From: Diorhabda sublineata
Taxonomy: Eukaryota > Arthropoda > Insecta > Coleoptera > Chrysomelidae
Length of the DNA: 64,000 nt
Direction of reading: 5' to 3'
Assembly (NCBI RefSeq): GCF_026230105.1
Contig: NC_079478.1
Span: 24,939,653 to 25,003,652 of the forward strand
The notes beneath the pieces are model-generated. The model ran no database searches and was not told the origin of the DNA. It was given only the letters and a program-made list of their open reading frames with translations. Below are positions 44,901-57,058 of this stretch, piece after piece. Position numbers and translations under genes: made by a program. How positions within the stretch are numbered: the stretch's first letter is position 1; each line of letters begins with the position of its first letter.

Positions 44901-46660
44901 TCCCAAATGACACCAAACACTCAATTTTTTGAAATACTGCCATCTTGTTCTAATTACCTACTGGAGATTGTCTACGCTACAATATAGACAGTTTTAGGAA
45001 GTACTGTCGTCATGAGAAAATAACTAATCTAGGAAAGTTTCTTATTCAATCAGTTCCCATAAAGACAAACACAATTGCAATCGGGTTCCTCCGTCACCTT
45101 CTTCTAAAATATGTCAAATTTTTACTTTATACAATTGCTTCATTAATTATTTTTGAAAGTGTTTTACTTATTATTGTAATTTTTGGATTTTCGGATCTAC
45201 ATCTATCGAATTATGGATAAAACTTTTTTTATCCACGGCCGTCTTTGATGCAAGGATCAGCCTTTATTTCGAAAGTAGACAAAAAAATTGAGTATTCCAG
45301 TTAAGCCATAATTTTGGTGTATGGATCTAAGAGTTGTTTCTTAACAACTTACTTCAAAAATTTTTTACGACAAAGAAGGCAGTTTGAGATGAAAAAAATA
45401 GTTTCCTCAACTTCCAAGTACTCAATTTTTCAAATCAAGGATTCTATTATAAATAATCAAACAGGGCTGAGCTCTAAAAATGAAAATTGAAATCTAGAAT
45501 TTCTTATATAGGGAAGATTCAGAAGTTATCAGAAAATATTAGTTAATATCAAATGGGAATATGTTATGGAAAATATAGTATCTTATCATAATATTTTGAT
45601 ATTAAATAAGAAACACCAAAATATGGATAAGTAATATTATCTACGAGGTTCTTTGTAATCATTAGGATATAGAAAAAATATCACAATATTTGCAAAAGCG
45701 TGAACTGATACTAACTTTTGGAAAAATTGAAAACGAATTATCTTCGACAAACAAGTCGCAACAACTGACAACGCTTAGACAAGATTCATTATATAAGTTT
45801 GACACTCATGAATTCCTGTTTTATGATTATTTACGTCGTCACGAAATCTTATATATACAGAAATTTCTAATTAAAAATTACTATTAAGTGCTGATCGATT
45901 GTTCTTCAGATGAATTAGAAAGTTACCAATAATAATATATTTTGGAATGTATATTTTCCGTACAGGTTACGAGGACTGAATGTAGATATGAAATAGAAAT
46001 TCATCACCGAAATTTTTCATGATATACTGTAATGAGATAATGCTCTATTCTTGAGTTGATTAAATTGAAAATAATTTATATCTTGAGACCGTAACATAAA
46101 GAAAAAAGTAATAAAGTGAGGAGAAAATTTAACACTATTGCATAAGAACATTTATATTTTGTTTAGTGGCTTATTGACTTTACGCACAAATGTTATATCG
46201 AATGAAAAAAGTTCTAGACTCACATATCATAGTAGTCCATAAAATTTCTCTGTATTTCTCAACTTCCACTTCCAAAGTAGCATTACACGTAGAGTTTCAG
46301 AAAGTCTGCTACGTATGGAAAACTTTTAGTATCCATTTTTCATGAGATTTATTAGTAATAAAAATTCGTCTATTGTGGTAAACGAGTCTAAATTCAAAAT
46401 TTTAAAATTTTTGGTTGAGTTATTATGAATGGAAGGTAACATATAAAAAATAAATTGGGACCCAATTGCACGATGTCAGTGGTCAGTTCACATCAACTCA
46501 CGTGACTAGTCTCTCGAATCACTTCTGTAAAGTAGAATATCAAATATACAAAAGTTGATACGTACCTGACCTATAGTGCCACTCTGTCTTTGAAGAAATA
46601 TGGATGTATGATGCCGCCAGGCCAAAATCAACAACAACCAGAAAGTTTTATCTAGAGAAC
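41984..46660. other. No gene seen (4.7 kb)
   Basis: AT-rich. Frames at 43203-43436, 43933-44187 and 45690-45887 were read and match no family I know. No element ends were recognised. Confidence 0.45.
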
Positions 46661-46669
46661 TGGATGCTC

Positions 46670-46985
46670 TTGAATAATTGAATAATTATTTTCTTTCAAT
46701 TTATTTCAATAAATATGATATTAGTATAACTCATAAAGGACATGATACATCATCCATATATTTCACTAAATTAGAATCTAATCTAAACACTCATTGTGAC
46801 GCTGTATACATAGGGCAGACATTTCAGTATTTAGAGAATAGACTAAGAGGTCATCAATACTATAAAATAATAGAGCTGCATTAACGAACCATGATATATC
46901 AAAAAAATATAAATTCAATTATAAATACTCAAATATTCAATTTATATTGGAAGGGGCAAGCATTATGGCTTATTTAAACTTACTG
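46670..46985 (+). pseudogene. Penelope-like element GIY-YIG endonuclease fragment
   Basis: The frame 46678-46884 contains CDAVYIGQTFQYLENRLRGH, with the YIG tract and the catalytic Arg position of the GIY-YIG nuclease; the partner GIY-like tyrosine strand is degenerate. In the next frame LTNHDISKKYKFNYKYSNIQ follows, matching the 'H......H.F.....' region downstream. This arrangement is the C-terminal endonuclease of Penelope-like retroelements. The reverse transcriptase is not present upstream. Short and broken. Confidence 0.75.
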
Positions 46986-47250
46986 GAAAAGCCACCCCCT
47001 CACCCCTAGCAGCATCCCCTTTATTTTTTTAAATTACTTTTCATATTTTTTATGTAAAATTTGGATACTCCTCTTTGAGCTGATTTCAAAAATGTATAAT
47101 ACTTGTAGGTTAAAGTGGTTAGTTTATGAGATAAACAATTTTTGTTTCAAGAGCACAAATTTTACTTATTACTTACTTTGCCTGTACTAAAATAGGTTGT
47201 ACAACAGTTCAAACTCTTTAATCTTTTTAACTGTGCTATTTATTATGAAG

Positions 47251-47500
47251 TTACAATAAGTGTTCAAAATGAGTACCATTCACTTCCATACAATGGTATA
47301 ATCTATTTTGAAATACCTCTCTGACATTGCTTAATACGGCTGGATTTAATTGTCGACATTCATTTTCTATCCTCTCTCGTAAATCATCCAGAGATTCTGG
47401 TTGGGTAGCATAAACTTTTGTTTTCAAATACCCCCATAAAAAGAAGTCTAGGGTTGTTAAATTTGGTGACCTAGTTGGCTACTCCATCATCTTTAAAAGA
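47251..47500 (-). pseudogene. mariner transposase C-terminus, third Asp mutated
   Basis: One clean minus-strand frame reads PTRSPNLTTLDFFLWGYLKT, KVYATQPESLDDLRERIENE, CRQLNPAVLSNVREVF and LYHCMEVNGTHFEHLL, with stop at 47251-47253. The usual SPDL is SPNL, so the third catalytic Asp is Asn. There is one stop just before PTRSP. The upstream two thirds of the gene is missing. It belongs to the same broad family as the 32 kb relic and copies A/B but is a different lineage (copies A/B read CMACC and have a different tail). Confidence 0.88.
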
Positions 47501-48055
47501 AAGATAAATTTTGACGTTTCGACTATATTATGTATTATGTATTCATCTTTTGTAATGTCACTGGAGATTCTCAGTTTTTATAGCTAATCTATTATTTACA
47601 TTATATTTTTTTCTTTTTGTAGTCGCCAATAATCTTCATTTTCTGTTTCACCCCCAGGTATTGTGCTTTGGACGTATTATGTCACACTTCTAAAGTTTTG
47701 CTATCTGCGTAGTGAAATCTGATTTTTTCTTCTTCTACTTGAGATAGCAAAGCTCCAATCAAAGTCATGTTATTATTTGTAAATTGTTCTTACTTAATAC
47801 GTCAAATAGATCTTGGCTCATATATCTTGATTAGAATCTTTGCTGGTTCAACCTCTTCAAATAACCTATTTTTCCTTACATACCTTCTTTTCTATGTTTT
47901 TCTGTTTGGTCGTATAGCAAATTTTACAAAAGGGTTAAGGTCCTGCAAAGGGTTCATCCGCCTTCACTTCAACAGCTCTGTCTGTTATTTCATTACTTAG
48001 CTGAAATTTTTTTACCATAGGTGATATCAACACTGAAAACACTGCTTGCACTTAC
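47501..48055. other. No gene assigned
   Basis: A minus-strand reading near 47980-47640 (LFEEVEPAKILIKIYEPRSI and neighbouring pieces) has a coding flavour but matches no family I recognise. Confidence 0.3.
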
Positions 48056-48059
48056 ACTT

Positions 48060-48960
48060 CAGGTTGAGTTAGGTTAGATGGTGTAATTGGTGTGTTCAGT
48101 ATGCAATTTCATTTCAATCCATCTCAGTCTGTCCTGGACCCTATTGACGGATATGTTCACTACTTTTGCCATACTTTTCAACATGTCCAGGTATTTGAAA
48201 AACAGGTTCTATCCTATGATATTGGAGCTCAGAGATCTAATGGCTCCTTCGCTACTGGACAATAACTTAGTTTAACCAGGGACAATTTGAAATGGTTATA
48301 TTTCTGCTTTAAAAATATTTGGTGTATTGCGCAGGCTGTTGAAGTATTTGTTTATGGGGCCATGCACTTCTATTCCAGTTCTGTCTGCGGTTTTGGAGCA
48401 ATTCTTCTACCATTTAATGATATATCTGAATTTGGTGAACATGGTGCTCTAATACTGCCCAATTCTACAGTTTAGTTTTAAAGTGAATTTTTTCTCAAAG
48501 CTGCACTTCCATTTTACCTTTACCTTTATGATATAGATTCCGATTTATTCCTGATGACTTCTCTGAATATTTTCAAGAAAGCTTCTCTTTAGACTCTCCA
48601 ATTATATATGACGAGATGGAAGATATAGAATTCACTTTTAATACAACCGTTAGGTATGTTTTCATGTCCTGTGGTACAAATGTAGGCCATTGTTTAAAAC
48701 TTCCAAAGATAAATTATTGGTTCAGACCAGTTTTTCTGCATCTGACCACTGCCCCATAGGTGATGATTTGTTTCTCTATAGTCGTGTACAATGAAATTTT
48801 AGCGTTAAAACATTTTTTCTTCCTTTTGAAACTCCGTCAGACCATAAGCGCTTCCGTGACTCAACTGATTATCTATTTTTTACTTTTTTGTCAGAAAATT
48901 TCACCTTTTAAGAGGAGCTCTTGGTTTCCTACTTATAGAGTTAGTACTCGACAAAACTGA
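48060..48960 (-). pseudogene. R1-like non-LTR retrotransposon, RT end and RNase H
   Basis: Minus strand: KISLYTTIEKQIITYGAVVR near 48810-48755 matches the RT thumb (LW.YT.V.RP.ITYGA.VW). Near 48640-48575 VVLKVNSISSISSYIIGESK matches the conserved A.L..L..LPPL...I. segment. RNase H follows: GTGIEVHGPINKYFNSLRNT near 48380-48315, PNIFKAEI near 48310-48290 and LSSSEGAIRSLSS near 48260-48215, then about 150 bases of weaker similarity. Many stops. Same clade as the 0.95-2.18 kb relic but a separate copy; it keeps RNase H pieces that are differently broken. Confidence 0.75.
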
Positions 48961-49530
48961 GGTAGGTCTTCTTTCGGTGAGCATTATTAGTTAATAGTGG
49001 ACAGTATTATTCAATTATTCAGCATTTATTAATTACCCTTTTTAACCACATCGCAATTTCAGTTTAGCTCTAGTTTTTATCTCAAATGATTTTTAATAGT
49101 GTAGTAATAGGATATATTTCCTTTCGAATCATTTACTTAGTGCGAAGTTTGATAATAGAATTATTGATTTTAGGCAATGTTGCGTCTGCTCAGATTTGCA
49201 CACATCACGTATCTATATTATTTCACGATAAAAGTATCTTAGAAGAAAATTTCGGTAACCAGAAAATTATTTAGACACGAAAAAAAGTGTAAATCTTACA
49301 AAATATCTTTGAGGCAAAACTAATGAAGAAATGTTGCAACTACAATTAAAATAGCTAACATAGAATAAAGATATTGCTGTTGAAGTATTATACTCCAAAT
49401 AATTACATAAGATTTATAATAAAAAAGTCGAAGGCTTTTATGAAACTATGAGAGAACATGAATGCTTGTAAATAACTCACAATAAAAAAAGTATGAAAAT
49501 ATGAAGCGATAATAATCCTTCTGGTATACG
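48961..49530. other. No gene seen
   Basis: AT-rich, no recognised family. Confidence 0.4.
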
Positions 49531-49539
49531 CAAATTCGA

Positions 49540-50241
49540 AACGAAGTAACACGCACTAGGCAGACCTCTCGATGATAAAGTTGATACAGCCATAAACTCA
49601 ATATTGACTTTCCTTGAAACGAGCGACGTGGAAGGTCAATGTACCATTGAAGAATTATTTGATGCAGTATCAGGTGACTTTCGCTCACTGCCAACAACAG
49701 TAAGAAGTCTCCTTGCTAAGTATGATAATTATATACTAATCACAAATCCCAAACCTTAATCGTGTATTTGAAGGACACTGGCCATCGAGCAATTAATGAA
49801 ATAAGGTTTCGAGAGGTGCCGAAAAGAGATTTAAAGAGATGTATTATTTAAGGAGCAGCTGCCATAATTGTTGGAGGTATACAATCACAAGCAAACGGTA
49901 TACCCCACATAGGCGCGAGAATCTCCTTACAAATTCTCTTTTCACTGACACAGTGGTCTTGAGTAACAAGAGATAGGATCAGGAAAAATGGCAGAGGAAT
50001 TCCTTCGCGATTATTCATGCTATAATGCTCGTGATACATCCAAACTCATTCCTGTCTCCATTGCCCATTGGTAGCCAACTACATGAGCAAGACGGCCAAA
50101 TCTTTGTTTATAAGATATTCGATTCCCGTAAATTAGTTGATTTTCGTTCATTTTTGCCTGAGTGCCAAAAAGTTGCTCTTTCTCAGCACGCTGTAACGGT
50201 TGTACCCTGTACTTATAAACTGAAAGTGCCCAATACATTTT
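49540..50241 (+). pseudogene. Fragment of a widespread multicopy insect ORF (unknown function)
   Basis: A clean frame at about 49560-49755 reads LDDKVDTAINSILTFLETSD, QCTIEELFDAV and TTVRSLLAKYDNYILITN. After frameshifts: VYLKDTGHRAINEIRFREVP, AAAIIVGGIQSQANGIPH, TDTVVLSNK. From 50025 it reads NSFLSPLPIGSQLHEQDGQI, FVYKIFDSRKLVDFRSFLPE and CQKVALSQHAVTVV. From memory this order (short winged-helix-like start, then 'RP.SF.SPL..GLG..L....GSR.LID.L...G....Y') is that of very large repetitive 'uncharacterized proteins' in insects, which elsewhere end in a Cys-rich tail like the one at 26.6 kb. Function unknown; possibly part of a DNA transposon. Confidence 0.6.
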
Positions 50242-51300
50242 GAAAGAAATTCTGTCTACTTTACTACACTTTTACTTTTATACATATTGAGAAGCTCATT
50301 AGAATGAATATTTTTTAACTTATGAGCGATTCTGTGAAAAAAGTCAGAACTTTTATGGTTTTTGGTACTTTAACTGAGAAGCCGTTATTTTTCTGTTGGA
50401 AAAATCAGATTCATATCCAGCATACCTAAAAACGTGAAAATCCATCAAGAAACCTGTCACCCCATTTAACTGGGCTAATCATCGAATTAAGAAGTAGTTT
50501 CTTTAGAATAACATTGAAGAAAGATATAAAAAACTTATTATGAGAAAGATATTTATTCTAGTTAACGAAAGAACCAGAGAGAAAAAGTGAAAATTATTTT
50601 AATCCCTGAAACACATTCTATACTCCGACTAGGAATTTCACAAATTATCAATTTAAAAAAAAGGGCTAACCATCAAAAGAAAACACAACAATGTGAATTC
50701 TGACTTTACATTAGCGAAAGCGATATTGTCAATAATAGTATCACAGCTAATGTGGTCTTATACAAAATTCAATATTCAAGGACAGTGATATTTGAATGTG
50801 AAAAATGGAATATACAAATTATCAACAACAATGAGAATTAAACTATTATCCTATTATATAATTGGACTGCATTGAACTATTCAACAAAAACTTGGAACCT
50901 AACCTAACTTAACGGACATCCAAGGACTCAAAACATCATAACGAACTGCTACGACTAATATCATAAAATAATATAGCAAATACTAAATCTATCTTATGTA
51001 GAATAGCTCTTTTTGTAACACACATGAACGATCACCACCAGATAGTTTTGTAAATTGTATTAGACTTTCTAATGAAAAAATTGATGCAATACGAATTTTT
51101 CTGTAGATAGTTTTAGATTTTTTTTATCATATATATGATTATATACTTATAAATACATTGTGAATGGAATTTAAGAAAGAGCTATCTTGAAATAGAATCT
51201 CACTTAATTTAAAAAATTTCCAAAAAAAGAGATCTATTCAATACAAATAAAGCTACGACAAGAAGAAAAAATAGATCACAATATCAAATAATCAAAAAGT
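50242..51300. other. No gene seen
   Basis: AT-rich, no recognised family. Confidence 0.45.
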
Positions 51301-51309
51301 TTATAAACA

Positions 51310-51567
51310 AACTAAAAACTAGTTTTCTAGTCTGTACCTGCAATTGAAAAATATTTTGTGGACATTTTTGATGTTTTCTGGAGTAACGACGACCAGAGTG
51401 TTCACCATCATCGGTGTCTGTAAAACCATGTTTAAATTCAGCAAACCAATAACAAATCCTTTTTTTTTTAGAAAGACCAGGGCCTGGTCACAGTGGAAGT
51501 AAATGTGAACAAATTTTGCAAAAATTATATTTCTATCGACTTCTATACAAATGTGGAGTTGCTGCAC
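51310..51567 (-). pseudogene. mariner transposase N-terminal fragment
   Basis: Minus strand: WFAEFKHGFTDTDDGEHSGR in one frame, then VTPENIKNVHKIF in another, near 51455-51340. This matches the end of the first HTH and the linker of SETMAR-type mariners (WF.EFK.GR.STDD.ERSGRP...VTPE.I.K.HK). Catalytic domain absent. A frameshift separates the two pieces. Confidence 0.75.
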
Positions 51568-54005
51568 TAAATTTTATTCAACGTTTTGAAGCATTTCAGT
51601 GGTTTAAATTGTATTAATGGACTATTAGTCGTCTTAGTCTCAACGATAAAGGTTAGGTTTTATAAATTATGCACATTGAATATCTTCACAAACAGAAAAT
51701 TCACCAATAAGTCGGAGTATTTTCAGAGCACTCAAAGAAGTTTTACTGGAATACGGAGGTACGCTATCTTGTTGTATGTAGATATGATCTAGTATTTCCT
51801 ATCAATTTCAATGTTTTCTGGGAGAGTGAGATCGTTACTGCGCTCGATTAATAAATGTTTTTCCGTTCAAATTTTGTGACAAATGAAAATGTTCCAGCAG
51901 TACGATGAAAAATCCTGGCAACACGTTTAATTTGTGTGTTTCAAGGAATACTTTTGAGTTTCCGTCAGTCCGTTAACGTAAATTGTGTTCATTCACGATA
52001 CAATTCATAAAGAAAAAATATCCAGCCAAAACAGAAATATTGCACTAGTTATTATTTTAGTGTCAAATGAAATGCTCAAAATTTAACCAATGTCAACATT
52101 CTTGCGACTTTTGTGCTATCAGGTTTCCCTAGACTAGGCTATTTTTACTTTTCTGAATGCTGTTGCACAATATTTTGTGATATGTGTATTTTTTAATTAT
52201 TCTAGATATTTCAATTCCAAATATTACTCATAGTTAAAACAGATCATCGAAAAAAGTTCTGGTATAACAAATTATATTCGAAACAATCAGCTAGGACCAC
52301 AAATGATAATGAATGAATGTATTTATAACAATGTGGAGTCACTCGCTACCCTCAAAATTATTAGGAATTTTTATACGAAAGCAATTTTGAAAGATGAACA
52401 AAATTTCTAACTTCACTTTCACTTTCGTAATTGATAAAACGTACTGTTCAAAATATATTCCACAATTTCAAATGGGAAACGGATAATCTGAAGCCAGAAG
52501 GAAAGGAGATATTTGTCTTGTTCTCTTTTTTTTATTGGAATGGATCTGTCCATTCCAAGCTCAAGTACAAAACATTGAGAAACAGCGGGGAATCGTTAGA
52601 AACGGACGAATTAATAAATGGCCTGTGGTTCGTATTCTCCGCATGAAAAATCAGAAAAGCTGTATCGTCTAGAAGAAAAAGTTCCACTTCATTCATTGGA
52701 CCATTTTTTATAAAATGATATTTAGTTTGGGCAATATTGACAGCTCATATTTTCGAATAATATAGTGCCGCTGATTCAAGTAATAGTTAATTTGAGCTAA
52801 AATCTGCCTTAGAGATATTAGTAAATTAAACCGAACAAAACAGGATTATTGTATTCACTGATACTCTCAAAATTGCATGAAGCGAAAACGCAGAGGCTGT
52901 AGATAAATCAAGCTTTCATTTTCATAAAAGGAAAAAAAAACATATCAAATTGGAAGAAAAAGGTTTTGTCTCATTCACTTTTTGAGTCGGATCTAGAAAA
53001 ATAATCACCCCATGATGAAGCTAATACTTGTGCCGAAGGGGATATCGAGTACACCGGACTTAACTCTGATTCTGAAATAATCTGGAACAACAATAAATAT
53101 TAGGAATAGTAAGTTATTTATATGGGTGAATAGGTACTTCAGATTTAGGAAGATAATTTCCAAGAATAAGAGGTCTAATCTGTAGAGGTATAACTATTAT
53201 TACACAAACATGCTCACTATGTTACCTAACTGTTATTTTACCACAAAATCATGTTTTGTCCACGGGATTATCTTTCATGGACTTGGGGGAGGAGATTAAT
53301 TTTATTCCGAGTTCCAAGTTGAAAGATCAAACTTCATATCAGTTTTTTGATGCTTTGGCGATCGTATTGTCTGTAACTTTTTTTCTATCCATCCCTACTA
53401 AGTTACTCATTAGAATATGAAAATGGAAAATCACGTGAGAATGATGCTTCTATCAAAAATACGAGAGAAACTGGTTACAATTCAAATGAATAGGTTCATA
53501 GTTCATGAAACTTTGATAGCCATAGTTTTATACTGAATATTCTGTGTTGCGTATAAAAATCTGACTGACTGAGTAACTGAAAGTTACTCAAACCAAACTT
53601 GTTGTGCCTTTTATTGGTAGCGCCTCAAAAGTTAGCAGAACAATATCAGTTTTTGTCATTCACATCTAAAATCGTATAAATCTTTTTTTACAAATTGTCA
53701 CTTTCCGTTAAATTCTGTAAGGAACTCAGAGTTATCAGCCATTTTTGCAAAGTCACCTTTGAAAGTTAGTTGACAATTGAATCATGTGTAATGTCACGCA
53801 AATGTGTTGATTCTCTCGACTTATTTTATTGAATTGTTGAATATGAAGACCAAAACAAGCTACTTTATCTTCAATTAAGAAGTGTTATCGTGCATATTTC
53901 AGCCTGGATATTCGCAACTAGGATAATTGTTTGGTGCCACACATCTTATCTATCTTATGTCACAGAAATTTGTTTTAAAGGACAATAATCAATCTTTTGT
54001 TAAAC
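51568..54005. other. No gene seen
   Basis: AT-rich. The frame at 52431-52646 matches nothing known to me. A small GAGTAACTGAAAGTTACTC hairpin lies near 53571-53589. Confidence 0.45.
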
Positions 54006-54012
54006 CAGTGTA

Positions 54013-54361
54013 TTGTGTAAATCTAAGAATCACATAAGCGACTGTTACAATTGCTTGACCAATATCGAAGGCTTTTTGAGAAAATCGAAGCATACAGTAA
54101 AATATACGGAGGTATCTTCTGTAACAAAAACAATAATCCCTCATTCGGAAGAAGTTTCTCTGCCTGCTCCAGTTTATGGTGTTGAAAAAGTTCGAGCAGC
54201 TACGGAAACAAAAAAAAAACGAAGCAGAATATACAACTCCTGTTAGTCATCAAGCACGGCATTTGGTTAAGCAATTGGAACTTACTTATCTTATAAGACA
54301 TTTGGATTGGTTCAAAGAAAAAGCTGGAGTGTTCAAGACTGAAACAGTGGAATCTAGTTAA
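54013..54361 (+). pseudogene. Fragment of a second multicopy insect ORF (C-x2-C motif, HSEELPVP type)
   Basis: 54013-54200 reads SKNHISDCYNCLTNIEGFLR, then KSKHTVKYTEV and IIPHSEEVSLPAP. After a frameshift near 54205, the frame ending 54361 has RHLVKQLELTYLIRHLDWFK and EKAGVF. From memory this corresponds to highly repeated insect proteins reading CYFC.T.I.G...K.KH...YP.......PH....PVP..P, followed by 'L...L.DLVRDLNL.K..AELL'. The role of those proteins is not known to me; their copy number suggests a mobile element. Confidence 0.55.
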
Positions 54362-54779
54362 GACGGGCTTATGCAGTTAACATCACAGTTCATATGTTTT
54401 CTATGATCAGTAAGAGATGGCTCTAAGATACTCACTTCTACTCTTGGTGTCTTTGCTTCCTAGTACATTGTTATAAGCGCTCACATCGCATCCTAGGAAT
54501 TTTGAGAACCATTTTCTCTAACAATAATCAACTAGTTTTCGCATTTCCAGTGGTGCTACAGGCCTGTTACCATGGAAGTAACAGAAAACAATGACCATAT
54601 ATTTGAGATTGTCATTTCTTGATACACAATCTAAGCATATTACCATTGCTTATATCATATATTATCTTTGAGTTTCTACAAGTGAGTCTTGTGATTTTTT
54701 CCTGTAAAATAAGATCCGGAGTAAGCTAGGGTTTTCTTAGTTGGGCTGTTGATATGCCTGCCATAACTCCTTAGATCGC

Positions 54780-55470
54780 TCAAGTTTGCCAGAGCTGTCT
54801 TTGAATTGGTGTTCTCCATTTTCTATTGATTCTTTGAGGTCGATTCTCCTCGACTCGGAGTTTCGATAGAAGGCGATCTGTATCCTTCATGTCTTCTTTC
54901 CTTAAAAGTTTGGGACTGGATTAATAAAGTACAATTGGTAGCCATGAAGATTTATTATGTCCATTCCCAGAATCACGACTTCTTCGATGTCAGCTACGAT
55001 TACATTATGTGTAGACGTTTCTGCACCAATTGCTAATTAGATTTTTGTTTCTCCGTGAACGGTGGCACTCTCACCTTGGCGGTCCGTAGTTGAATCCTGA
55101 TTGGTAGTAGTTTCTTTTGGAGCTTATCAGATCGGGTCTTACGATGGTTCTAGTTGCTCCAGTATCTACCAGCAGAGTATATTTCTTTCACTTCTCCATC
55201 CCCTTATACACTATCATTGCAACATCTGAGAGAAGCTATCAGTATGAGAGGATCTTTGGAATGACCTTAAGTCGATACTGCCCCCTCGTAGTCGACATGT
55301 TCTAGTTTTCCTGCGACTGTGGTTCTTCATCTGTGAGAGGCCTGGGAGGCTTACACGAACTTCGTACATACCTTAACTCTCCACAATCGTAGTATCTAAT
55401 CTTCTTTGGCTTCTTCTCAACCATACCTTTCATCAAATTGACGATTTGGTTAACTTGAATGAAATATTAT
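54780..55470 (-). pseudogene. Ty3/Gypsy-like gag end and protease fragment
   Basis: Minus strand: QVNQIVNLMKGM, then RYYDCGELRYVRSSC near 55395-55350, a CCHC zinc knuckle (C-x2-C-G...C) in which the first Cys and the His are changed. Near 55190-55140 YTLLVDTGATRTIVRPDLIS contains the aspartic protease active site (DTGA). Near 54985-54950 in another frame LGMDIINLHGYQLYF matches the protease C-terminal 'ILGMDFL...G'. Stops and shifts separate the pieces. RT and integrase are not seen below 54780. Confidence 0.78.
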
Positions 55471-57034
55471 TCTGTTCGATTGAACATAGTATAATAAAAC
55501 ATGTGTAATTGTATCTAATTTGGATGCTATGGTTTGAACTCATTTGCATCTATGTTTATTCAATTATTAGAATGGTTGAAGTCCCTTTGAACTTATTGCT
55601 GTAAATTTGTTTCTCCTTTTTCGTAATTACTATTCTTTTGCAGACATTATTCTTAGGGATAACCTAAATAGGAACAAAGCTCTCAAATTTCTTCATCTAC
55701 GTAATTCATTAAAAAGTTCCTAAAAATTAAATTTTCAGTCTTCTAGAACGTGAAGTTCACTAGAGTTATAGTTTCGAATATTTTCCTTGAAATTCTTTGT
55801 TGAATTGTTTTGAACTTGGGAGGAACTGAATATTTTCTCTACTATTTTAAAGTCACGTAAAATCTTATCATCTCTTATCGGTAATTTTAAATATTCCATG
55901 ATGGGTGAAAGAGTCTTAAGCGACTCACAAGAATAGGTAAAAATTTCCCTTTCCACTATAAATTTATTAACAGAAGGAATTTATTCACCTCTCAATATAC
56001 AAATAAAACAAAATTCTATTGGAACGATAAAAATAACTTTCTAATTTCACATTTAAATCATAATCCCAAAAATATGGAGATTATTGATATTAGGATAATA
56101 CTAATGTACTGTTAAGTAGAAGAGAAAAAAATAATATTGAATTTTGTTGTGACTCAATAATGTGGATCATTGATATTACGGTAAAGTGCTGCTATGATTT
56201 AGTATTGATATAATACAGAAAAATCAATTGACACTAATTAATTTGCTGTTAAGTGATGTTATACCAAACTAGAATTCATAACTTTCAAAATCTGTTTGAT
56301 CAATATTGTCATAAGTAGTTAAAAGTTCGGTCTTATCAGATCATCGTTAACAATATTCTTTTATTAGGTTGGATTTTTTTACATTGCGACTGAAGATTCA
56401 AATGCGTCGCATTGAAAACTGAGATTCTAGTTGTTCACCACTCTGTACGAATTGTTGAGAGAATATGTGTACTCGAGACAAATGTCGTAATAATTGATAA
56501 TTTCATTATTTATACAATAATCTTCCTCTTCAATTGAAATTGAGTGCAGTGAAAACAATGCTAACCTAATCAATTAACTATGAATTTTGTGTCATCGAAC
56601 AATACGATTTCGTGAATAAAAATTAGGGTCAAGTTTCGTTTTAAGCAATAATTCACTACTCCCGAAGCTCAAACATGAAGTGTTTGATATAATAGTTTGA
56701 GGCCAACAGCTCAATAGTGCATAACTACAGAATTCTCTGAATCGAATAATGCGTGAATTTATATTGAGAAGTTACCAGAATAAGTTCTGGAAAATGATGT
56801 AGGAACATGAAGAACGAGTCTTGAAGGTAAAAATACAAATGTCTTTTTGAGTGGTTCCGCTTCTCAAATTGAAGTTGCAAGAGACAGAGGTGTACATTAG
56901 TATTAATTAAATTCATAAAACTGTGAATAAGATGGTGTACAAATATCAATATTCATATCATAACAACTATTGTAATGGAATACTTATTCCAAAAAGTATG
57001 ACCAATGTTAAATGTTTTCTAAGAAATTACATTC

Positions 57035-57058
57035 GTGCCACTTGCGATAAAGTGGCAC
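57035..57058. repeat. Short hairpin GTGCCACTT...AAGTGGCAC
   Basis: Perfect 9-base arms with a 6-base loop, followed by eight T. No adjacent gene gives it a role. Confidence 0.7.

Noticed and set aside
47505..47600. CGAAACGTC on the minus strand as a second hammerhead/Penelope tail
   Set aside because: No stem-II pairing could be drawn between the GATGA-like and GAAAC-like parts.
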